A DNA stretch of 64,000 nt, from assembly GCF_002102395.1 (NCBI RefSeq), contig NZ_LQPZ01000015.1:57557-121556 (forward strand). The letters are read 5' to 3'. This document shows positions 57,915-64,000 of this stretch, in pieces (position 1 is the first letter of the stretch; each line of letters opens with the position of its first letter). The translations under genes and the position numbers were made by a program. The stretch is from Mycolicibacillus trivialis (GTDB lineage: Bacteria; Actinomycetota; Actinomycetes; Mycobacteriales; Mycobacteriaceae). The notes beneath the pieces were generated by a model, which did no database searches, was not told the DNA's origin, and was given only the letters and a program-made list of their open reading frames with translations.

Positions 57915-59221
57915 GCACCACCGAAGCGGTCACCGACGCGGCGGTGGTGCTGGCCGGGCAGCTGGCCCGGGCGCGGGACCGCACCCTGGCACTCACCGAC
58001 TTCGACGATGCCGAGCTGCTGCGGCAGTACGACCCGCTGATGAGCCCGCTGGTGTGGGATCTGGCCCACATCGGCCAGCAGGAGGAGCTGTGGCTGCTGC
58101 GCGGCGGCGACCCGACCCGGCCGGGCCTGCTGTCCGAGGGGGTCGCCGACCTCTACGACGCGTTCCGGCACCCGCGCGCCGGCCGCGCCGAGCTTCCCCT
58201 GCTCAGCCCCGAGCGTGCCCGCGCCTACTGTCGGGCGGTCCGCGAACGCGTCCTCGACGGCCTGGCCCGGGTCGACACCGCGGCCGCACTGTTCCCGTAC
58301 GCCATGGTGGTCAGCCATGAGCACCAGCACGACGAGACCATGCTGCAGGCGCTCAACCTCCGCAGCGGCGCACCGCTACTCGACGCCGGCGGCCCGCTGC
58401 CGGCCGGCAGGCCGGGCGTGGCGGGTACCTCCGTGCTGGTGCCCGGCGGCCCGTTCGTGCTGGGGGTTGACGAGGGGACCGAACCGTTCGCGCTGGACAA
58501 CGAACGCTCGGCGCACGAGGTCGAGGTGCCGGCGTTCCGCATCGGGCGGGTCCCGGTCACCAACGGCGAGTGGCGTGAGTTCATCGACGACGGCGGCTAC
58601 ACCGATTCGCGGTGGTGGACTCGGCAGGGTTGGCAACACCGCTCCCGGGCCGGGCTGCGCGCCCCGCAGTTCTGGCGACCCGACGGCACCCGCGTCCGGT
58701 TCGGACACGTCGAGGAGATCCCCGACGACGAACCGGTCCAGCACATCGGCTACCACGAGGCCGAGGCGTACGCGGCGTGGGCCGGGGCCCGGCTGCCCAC
58801 CGAGGTCGAGTGGGAGAAGGCCTGCGCGTGGGATCCGGCCGTCGGCCGCCGGCGGCGCTACCCGTGGGGCGACGAACCGCCGTCCGCGCGGCACGCCAAC
58901 CTGGGCGGCGCCGCCCGCCGGCCCGCACCGGTGGGCGCCTACCCGGCGGGTGCGTCGGCCTACGGCGCCGAACAGCTCCTCGGTGACGTCTGGGAGTGGA
59001 CCGCGTCGCCGTTTCGGCCTTGGCCGGGTTTCGCACCGATGCTCTACCGGCGTTACTCCCAGCCGTTCTTCGGCGACGACTACCGGGTGCTGCGCGGCGG
59101 GGCATGGGCGGTCGGCCCGGAGATCCTGCGGCCCAGCTTCCGCAACTGGGACTTCCCGATCCGCAGGCAGCTGTTCGCCGGGCTGCGACTGGCGTGGTCG
59201 GTGGGGGAGGGGCCGCGCTGA
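57911..59221 (+). CDS. egtB: Iron-dependent sulfoxide synthase EgtB
   Basis: A 436-residue non-haem iron enzyme that couples hercynine and gamma-glutamylcysteine with oxygen. The N-terminal DinB_2 domain supplies the three iron ligands: His53 ([11 protein letters not shown]), His136 and His140 ([10 protein letters not shown]). The C-terminal formylglycine-generating-enzyme-like domain runs from about residue 170 ([49 protein letters not shown]). All features of Mtb EgtB (Rv3703c) are visible. It overlaps egtA by 4 nt and abuts egtC. Confidence 0.95.
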   Translation: MSTTEAVTDAAVVLAGQLARARDRTLALTDFDDAELLRQYDPLMSPLVWDLAHIGQQEELWLLRGGDPTRPGLLSEGVADLYDAFRHPRAGRAELPLLSPERARAYCRAVRERVLDGLARVDTAAALFPYAMVVSHEHQHDETMLQALNLRSGAPLLDAGGPLPAGRPGVAGTSVLVPGGPFVLGVDEGTEPFALDNERSAHEVEVPAFRIGRVPVTNGEWREFIDDGGYTDSRWWTRQGWQHRSRAGLRAPQFWRPDGTRVRFGHVEEIPDDEPVQHIGYHEAEAYAAWAGARLPTEVEWEKACAWDPAVGRRRRYPWGDEPPSARHANLGGAARRPAPVGAYPAGASAYGAEQLLGDVWEWTASPFRPWPGFAPMLYRRYSQPFFGDDYRVLRGGAWAVGPEILRPSFRNWDFPIRRQLFAGLRLAWSVGEGPR

Positions 59222-59913
59222 TGTGCCGTCATCTGGGCTGGCTGGGCCGGGAAGTCAGCGTCGCATCGCTGATCTACGACCCGCCGTCCGGGTTGGCGGT
59301 GCAGTCGTATGCGCCGCGCCGCCAGCGGCACGGTCTGATGAACGCCGACGGGTGGGGGGTGGGCTTCTTCGACGGGCCGGTGCCGCGCCGGTGGCGCAGT
59401 GCGGCCCCGCTGTGGGGCGACGCCTCGCTGGCATCGGTGGCCCCGGCGCTGCGCAGCCATTGCGTGGTGGCCGCGGTCCGCTCGGCGACCGTCGGGATGG
59501 CGATCGAGGCCTCCGCGACAGCGCCGTTCAGCGACGGCGGCTGGTTGCTCTCCCACAACGGCGTCGTCGACCGCGCTGTCCTGCCGGCAAGCCGGACGGC
59601 CGAATCCACCTGTGACAGCGCCATGTTGGCGGCGTTGATCTTCGATCGCGGGCTGCACCGGCTGGGGGAGACGATCGTCGAAGTGGGAACCGCCGACCCG
59701 GGCGCCCGGCTCAACGTTCTCGCCGGTGACGGCACCCGACTGCTCGCCACCACCTGGGGCGACACCCTGTCGGTGCTGACCCGGCCGGACGGCGTGGTGC
59801 TGGCCAGCGAACCCTACGACGACGACAACGCCTGGCAGGACGTCCCCGACCGGCGCCTGGTCGAGGTCACCGCAGCCGGCGTCGGTTTCACCCCACTGGA
59901 AGGATCTCGATGA
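59221..59913 (+). CDS. egtC: Gamma-glutamyl hercynylcysteine sulfoxide hydrolase EgtC
   Basis: A 230-residue N-terminal-nucleophile amidohydrolase that removes glutamate from the EgtB product. The nucleophile is Cys2 (MCRHLGWLG), and class II glutaminase landmarks follow: [26 protein letters not shown], and WLLSHNGVV. It begins on the last base of the egtB stop (TGATG) and overlaps egtD by 4 nt. Length is normal. A longer frame that opens upstream inside egtB is rejected because Cys must directly follow the initiator Met. Confidence 0.95.
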   Translation: MCRHLGWLGREVSVASLIYDPPSGLAVQSYAPRRQRHGLMNADGWGVGFFDGPVPRRWRSAAPLWGDASLASVAPALRSHCVVAAVRSATVGMAIEASATAPFSDGGWLLSHNGVVDRAVLPASRTAESTCDSAMLAALIFDRGLHRLGETIVEVGTADPGARLNVLAGDGTRLLATTWGDTLSVLTRPDGVVLASEPYDDDNAWQDVPDRRLVEVTAAGVGFTPLEGSR

Positions 59914-60875
59914 CGCTCTCGGTGGCGAACTACCTCAGCGCCGACGCCGCGCAGACCGCGCTGCGCCGCGATGTCCTCGACGGCTTGCGCCGGACGCCGA
60001 AATCACTGCCGCCCAAATGGTTTTACGATGAGGCCGGCAGTGCGCTGTTCGATCGGATCACTCGGCTGGCCGAGTACTACCCCACCCGGACCGAAACAGC
60101 GATCCTCACCGATCACGCCGCCGACGTCGTCGCAGCGAGCGGTGCGGACACCCTCGTCGAGTTGGGCAGTGGCACCTCGGCGAAGACGCGGTTGCTGCTG
60201 TCGGCGATGCGTGCCGCCGGGACGCTGCGGCGGTTCGTCCCGTTCGACGTCGACGCCGGTGTACTGCAGGCCGCCGCACACGCCATCGAAGCCGAGTTCC
60301 CCGGCATCGAGATCGACGCGGTGTGCGGGGATTTCGAGCGGCACCTGGCCCACATCCCGGCCCGGGGCCGTCGGCTGTTCGTGTTCCTCGGGTCCACAAT
60401 CGGCAACCTGACCCCCGAACCGCGGGCGGCGTTCCTGGCGGATCTTGCCGCCGCGATGGCACCCGGAGACACCCTGCTGCTCGGCACCGACCTGGTCAAG
60501 GACACCGGCCGGCTGGTCAACGCCTACGACGACGCCGGCGGGGTGACGGCCGAGTTCAACCGCAACGTGCTGGCGGTGATCAACCGGGAACTCGACGCGG
60601 ATTTCGACCTGGCCGGGTTCGCGCATGTGGCGCGCTGGAACCCCGGGCGCGAGCGTATCGAGATGTGGCTGCGCGCCGAGCGGGCTCAGCGGGTCCGCGT
60701 CTGCGCACTGGATCTGGTCGTCGACTTCGCCGCGGGGGAGGAGATGCTCACCGAGGTGTCGTGCAAGTTCCGGTCGGATGCGGTGGCCGACGAACTACGC
60801 CGGGCCGGTCTGCGGCCGCTGCGGTGGTGGACCGATCCGGCCGGAGACTTCGGGGTCTCGCTGGCCGCCCGGTGA
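59910..60875 (+). CDS. egtD: Histidine N-alpha-trimethyltransferase EgtD
   Basis: A 321-residue SAM-dependent enzyme that makes hercynine from histidine, the first step to ergothioneine. The N-terminal region has [20 protein letters not shown], followed by the SAM motif [19 protein letters not shown] and [14 protein letters not shown]. The C-terminal half ([20 protein letters not shown]) closes the histidine pocket. In Mtb the PLP lyase gene egtE follows egtD; here the next gene, 12 bp later, is a methyltransferase on the other strand, so egtE is absent from the cluster. Confidence 0.95.
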   Translation: MTLSVANYLSADAAQTALRRDVLDGLRRTPKSLPPKWFYDEAGSALFDRITRLAEYYPTRTETAILTDHAADVVAASGADTLVELGSGTSAKTRLLLSAMRAAGTLRRFVPFDVDAGVLQAAAHAIEAEFPGIEIDAVCGDFERHLAHIPARGRRLFVFLGSTIGNLTPEPRAAFLADLAAAMAPGDTLLLGTDLVKDTGRLVNAYDDAGGVTAEFNRNVLAVINRELDADFDLAGFAHVARWNPGRERIEMWLRAERAQRVRVCALDLVVDFAAGEEMLTEVSCKFRSDAVADELRRAGLRPLRWWTDPAGDFGVSLAAR

Positions 60876-60887
60876 GGCGCCGTCGGG

Positions 60888-61565
60888 TCAGGCCGGTTTG
60901 CGCGCGCTGACCAGGAACGCCGGCATCTTCATCCGGCCCTTCTCGTCGGTGTCGCGCGGCGGGAACTGCGGTGCCCCGTCCCCGAACTGCTGCATGGTGG
61001 AGTGGATGAACGCCGGCCGGATCTCATCGATGTCGAAGTACTTGCTCACCGCGGCCCGCAATTCGTCTTCCTCGACCTCGTTCGGCTTCTCCTCGAGTTC
61101 GGCGGGGAAGGCGCCCTTGGCGAACACCAGGATGAAGAAGCGCGCGCCCGGAGCGGCCGCCCGCTGCACCGAGGACAGGTAGCCGTCCCGGCCCTCCACC
61201 GGGATCGAGTGGAACAGGGTGGAATCGAGGATCGTGTTGAACCGCCCGTCATAGCCGGTGAACGCGGTGATGTCGCCCTGAACGAAGGTGGCGGAGGTCA
61301 ACCCGCGCTCTTCGGCGGCCTTGGTGGCGGCGGCGATCGCGGTGTCACTCAGGTCGATCCCGACGACGGTGTAGCCCTGCGCGGCGAGCGCCAGCGAGAG
61401 TTCGGCAACCCCGCAGCCGGCATCGAGCACGTCGCTGCGCACCTTGCCCGCCCGGATCAGTTCGGCCAGTTCCGGCTGCGGCTCGCCGATGTTCCACGGC
61501 GGCGGCCCCTCGAAGTCGCCTTCGCCGCGGTAGACGCTGTCCCAGTCCATGACCTCCGAATCCAT
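60888..61565 (-). CDS. Class I SAM-dependent methyltransferase (Rv3699-like)
   Basis: A 225-residue methyltransferase. The SAM motif is VLDAGCGVAELSLALAAQGY, then VVGIDLSDTAIAAATK and the catalytic-side ILDSTLFHSIPVEGRD. This matches thiopurine-methyltransferase-like and small-molecule methyltransferase families. It converges on egtD with a 12-bp gap. Mtb Rv3699 is the positional match, beside egtE. Substrate unknown. The ATG at 61565 has AGGTAGG upstream; an internal ATG at 61550 is an alternative. Confidence 0.85.
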   Translation of the reverse strand: MDSEVMDWDSVYRGEGDFEGPPPWNIGEPQPELAELIRAGKVRSDVLDAGCGVAELSLALAAQGYTVVGIDLSDTAIAAATKAAEERGLTSATFVQGDITAFTGYDGRFNTILDSTLFHSIPVEGRDGYLSSVQRAAAPGARFFILVFAKGAFPAELEEKPNEVEEDELRAAVSKYFDIDEIRPAFIHSTMQQFGDGAPQFPPRDTDEKGRMKMPAFLVSARKPA

Positions 61566-61736
61566 GGGGTCGAGCCTACCTGCGGTGCCGCACCCGCAGC
61601 GCGCCCAACCGAGCGGACCGGGGCGCGGAAACGTCCCCGGAAAAAGTTCGGAAAAAGCTGTCCGGTGGCGGGGTGGTCGCCGCTCCTACCTGTGAGAGCG
61701 GCCCATCCGGGGCTGTGAACCCAGTGAGGAAGTCCG

Positions 61737-62453
61737 ATGAGCACCATCCACGCCCCCGAATCGACCATCACCGCGTCCCGGCGCGCCGACGACGGCCGGC
61801 CCGAGCAGTACGGCGATCCGGAGTACCCGTCGAGCGCCACCGATCCTGCCCGGACCCGGATCCGGCTGATCGCCGGCGCGGCGGCCCTCACCGGTTCGAT
61901 GGCGGCGGCCGCCGCCGTCGGCATGCTGCTGTTCGGCCCCGGGCAGCCGAAGCACCTCGACGTCGGACCCGGCAGCAGCGTGCCGGTGACGCAGCCGCTG
62001 CCGGACAGCGCGGCGGTGGTCGCCCAGCCGGCTCGTCCCGCCGACCAAGCCGGTGTGCCCGGCCCGAGCGTGAACCTGCCGACCGTGCCGCGCCAGACCG
62101 GGCCGGCCCCGGTGGCTGCCCCGCCCGCCCCGGTGGCGCTGCCGGGGTTGCCGGCCCCGGAAGTGCCTCCGGCGCAGGCCGGTCCGGCGTTGCCTCCGGA
62201 GGGCACCCCGACCGACCCGATCGTGTCGATCCAGCCCGACGAGGTGGGTGTCAACGTGCCCGGCGGGCCGAACGTCTCGGTCGGCGCCGACGGGGTCGGG
62301 GTCAACACCCCCGGCGGACCGAACGTCGCGGTGCGCGGTGACGGGGTCACCGTCAGCACCCCGGGCGGACCGGACGTCTCTGCGGGCCCCGGCGGTCTGC
62401 ACGTGCAGGTGCCGGGAGCGCTCGACCTCGACCTTCCGCCGCTGTTCCCGTAA
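61737..62453 (+). CDS. Membrane protein with Pro-rich stalk and Gly-Pro repeat tip
   Basis: A 238-residue protein of unknown family. It has a 42-residue cytoplasmic head, one membrane helix (IRLIAGAAALTGSMAAAAAVGMLLF), a Pro/Ala-rich stalk and a C-terminal repeat region (DNA about 62240-62420). There, units of about 17 residues repeat with the pattern VxVxTPGGPNVxVxxDGVxV: VNVPGGPNVSVGADGVG, VNTPGGPNVAVRGDGVT, VSTPGGPDVSAGPGGLH. Regular Val/Gly turns suggest a short beta-solenoid outside the cell. GAGGAAG precedes ATG 61737. A sigma/anti-sigma fusion gene with a similar Pro-rich outer part follows, so the two may function together. Confidence 0.7.
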   Translation: MSTIHAPESTITASRRADDGRPEQYGDPEYPSSATDPARTRIRLIAGAAALTGSMAAAAAVGMLLFGPGQPKHLDVGPGSSVPVTQPLPDSAAVVAQPARPADQAGVPGPSVNLPTVPRQTGPAPVAAPPAPVALPGLPAPEVPPAQAGPALPPEGTPTDPIVSIQPDEVGVNVPGGPNVSVGADGVGVNTPGGPNVAVRGDGVTVSTPGGPDVSAGPGGLHVQVPGALDLDLPPLFP

Positions 62454-62491
62454 ACCGCGAGACCTTTGCGCTATGCCCGCGACCCGAGCAT

Positions 62492-62526
62492 GCTTGTACC
62501 CGTGGCCCGAGGCCACGGGTACAAGC
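62492..62526. terminator. Perfect 16-bp hairpin between the repeat protein and the sigma-factor gene
   Basis: GCTTGTACCCGTGGCC (62492-62507), loop CGA, and GGCCACGGGTACAAGC (62511-62526) form a fully paired stem. It lies 39 bp after the repeat-protein stop and 68 bp before the sigma-factor ATG. It may terminate the upstream gene; no T-run follows, which is common in mycobacteria. It may also be a dyad operator for the downstream gene. Confidence 0.6.
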
Positions 62527-62594
62527 GCTGTCAGGACGGGTGACGGGGAGTCCGGCGAATCTCCCCGGCGGCGGTTCGATGGAAGGGCGTCGGG

Positions 62595-64000
62595 ATGACT
62601 GCCTTACCGGACTGGGACACGGCCGGCGACGCCGAATTGGCCGATGCCGCGAGTGCCGGCGACCGGCAGGCGTTCGCCCGGATCTATGACCGCTACGCCG
62701 ATCGGTTGCACGATTTCTGTGTCGGCATGGTGCGCGACCGCGATGCCGCCGCCGACTGCGTGCAGGACGTGTTCTGCGTCGCCGCCACCCGATTGGGCAC
62801 GTTGCGTGATCCGGCGAAACTGCGCCCGTGGCTGTATGCGATCGCCCGCAACGAGGCGCTGCGCTGCATTCGGCAGCGTGGCCGGGAGCAGGCGTTCGAG
62901 GACGTGCCCGAGGCGCCGTCGGGCGACGCCGGACCGGAGACGCTGGCCGCCCGGGATGAGTTGGCGGCGCTCATCGCCGCGGCAGCCGACGGTCTCTCCG
63001 AACGGGACCGGACCGTTTTGGACCTGACCTACCGGCACGGCCTGGACGGGCCCGAACTGGCTCGGGCACTCGACGTCAGTGCCGCTACCGCCACCAAACT
63101 GGTGTACCGGCTGCGGCAGACCGTGGAACGGTCGCTGGGCGCGCTGCTGGTGGCCCGCCGGGCGCGCCAATTCGGCACCGGCTGCCCGGAGTTGGCGGCG
63201 ATCGTGGCGAACTGGGACGGTCAGTTCACCATTCTGATCCGCAAACGGGTCGCCCGTCATATCGATTCGTGTGAGCAGTGTGATCGGGAACGCGGCAGGA
63301 TGGTCAACCCGGTGGCCCTGCTCGGCGGCGTGCCGGTGTTCCTCCCGGCTCCCGAGTGGCTACGCCACCAGACTCTGGACCGCATCCAGCTGACCGGCGC
63401 TGCGAGCCGCCTGCCCGGCGGCGACGCGCGCGCGTCGGCCCCACGGATCGCCCGGCTGTCCGCACCACCTCCGGCCTCGGCGGCGCCGCCCCGGAGGGCG
63501 GCAGGCCAGACCGGTGCGACTCGCCCCGGGCCCCGGCGGAGCGAAACACTTCGGCGCGCAGCGGTCAGTGCGGCCGCGGTGATCGCCGGGATCGCGCTGG
63601 TGATGCTGTGGCTTTACCGGCCGGCAGCCGTCGATGCCCCGGTGCCGCCCGCGCTGCCGTCGGCACCGCCCGCGGCCAGCGCTCCGACGCCACCGCCACC
63701 GGAGGGGCAGACTCCCGCGGAAGCCGCCCCGGAGAGTCCCCCCGACGTTCCACCGGCGGCCGTCACCACCGCACCGGGCACCACGCCGTGGTCGCAGCCC
63801 GCGCCGCCGCCCCCGGCAGCGCCGCCTGAAGCGTCGTCCGCGCCCGCCGCGCCGCCGAGCCCACAACAACCGCCGCCGCGCAACCCGCCGCCAGTGCCCG
63901 AGGTCTCCTCACCGGCGCAGGTTCCGCCTGGCCGGGGCGGCGCCGACGTCGGCGAACTCGATCGCGCCGCCGGGCTCCTCGGCGTCGGCGCCGGTGGCCC
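62595..64000 (+). CDS. ECF sigma factor fused to anti-sigma-like zinc motif, membrane helix and Pro-rich domain (3' end missing)
   Basis: The frame is open from ATG 62595 to the end of the window (468 residues seen, no stop). Residues 22-90 form sigma-2 (FARIYDRYADRLHDFCVGMV, DCVQDVFCVAATRLGTL) and about 125-180 form sigma-4 (LSERDRTVLDLTYRHGLDG, then ATKLVYRLRQTVE). Next comes an HxxxCxxC zinc anti-sigma motif, His222-Cys226-Cys229 (RHIDSCEQCDRERG). After an Arg/Pro linker there is one membrane helix (VSAAAVIAGIALVMLWLYR, about 322-341) and then a long Pro/Ala outer region. Fused sigma/anti-sigma proteins are known in Actinobacteria, but I cannot place this one in a named group. It would be a membrane-held sigma factor released by signal. 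Confidence 0.85.
   Translation, partial: MTALPDWDTAGDAELADAASAGDRQAFARIYDRYADRLHDFCVGMVRDRDAAADCVQDVFCVAATRLGTLRDPAKLRPWLYAIARNEALRCIRQRGREQAFEDVPEAPSGDAGPETLAARDELAALIAAAADGLSERDRTVLDLTYRHGLDGPELARALDVSAATATKLVYRLRQTVERSLGALLVARRARQFGTGCPELAAIVANWDGQFTILIRKRVARHIDSCEQCDRERGRMVNPVALLGGVPVFLPAPEWLRHQTLDRIQLTGAASRLPGGDARASAPRIARLSAPPPASAAPPRRAAGQTGATRPGPRRSETLRRAAVSAAAVIAGIALVMLWLYRPAAVDAPVPPALPSAPPAASAPTPPPPEGQTPAEAAPESPPDVPPAAVTTAPGTTPWSQPAPPPPAAPPEASSAPAAPPSPQQPPPRNPPPVPEVSSPAQVPPGRGGADVGELDRAAGLLGVGAGG

Overview
The window is very GC-rich actinobacterial DNA. Its gene content and order place it in the Mycobacteriaceae: SodA, EspR, EthA/EthR, BfrB, RraA, an Hns-like Lys/Ala/Pro repeat protein, ESX-2 parts and the egtABCD ergothioneine cluster. 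Names of M. tuberculosis (Mtb) counterparts are from memory of that genome and were not searched. Several blocks that are far apart in Mtb are joined here, so the genome is rearranged relative to Mtb. ESX-2 genes point to a slow-growing or related lineage, but the species is not identified. No tRNA, rRNA, insertion sequence, prophage or CRISPR array was recognised.

Layout. 1-821: end of a Rieske protein and its partner (Rv3818/Rv3819-like), joined directly to serS; the Mtb sulfolipid genes that lie between them in Mtb are absent. 829-19268: an Rv3834c-Rv3855-like block with serS, a septum-formation protein, pheA, an IdeR-linked DUF2470 gene, an LCP ligase, bfrB, glpQ1, sodA, a TMEM165-type Mn2+ exporter behind a yybP-ykoY riboswitch, espR, a YcnI/CopC copper pair, the Hns-like protein, rraA and ethA/ethR. 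19246-26362: small genes and gltBD. 26843-33853: an NTF2-like protein, a DUF2231 protein, an EF-G-like GTPase, an L,D-transpeptidase, a TrkA/CPA1 potassium pair and two tiny membrane proteins. 33828-40592: a partial ESX-2 operon (eccC2, eccB2, an SLT-domain protein and a YbaB-like protein) without the rest of the secretion core. 40846-60875: an Rv3713-Rv3701c-like block with murT/gatD, a DnaQ-like exonuclease, leuA, ask-asd, a DUF4185 protein and egtABCD, interrupted by a hydrolase, an acyl-CoA synthetase/WS-DGAT pair and a monofunctional catalase. 60888-64000: a methyltransferase, a repeat-bearing membrane protein and an ECF sigma factor fused to an anti-sigma-like zinc motif, a membrane helix and a Pro-rich tail, cut by the window end.

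Themes. Iron: IdeR boxes before the DUF2470 gene and bfrB. Manganese: SodA carries Gln145, the residue linked to Mn use in mycobacterial SODs, and the next gene is the riboswitch-controlled exporter. Amino acids: leuA lies behind what looks like a promoter, a leaderless leader peptide with three leucine codons, and two competing helices, one of which hides the leuA ribosome-binding site. Redox: ergothioneine genes A-D are tightly overlapped but egtE is missing. The strongest leads are the leuA leader, the sigma/anti-sigma fusion, the stranded ESX-2 fragment, the Mn pairing and a cluster of DnaA-box-like sites at 10951-11049.
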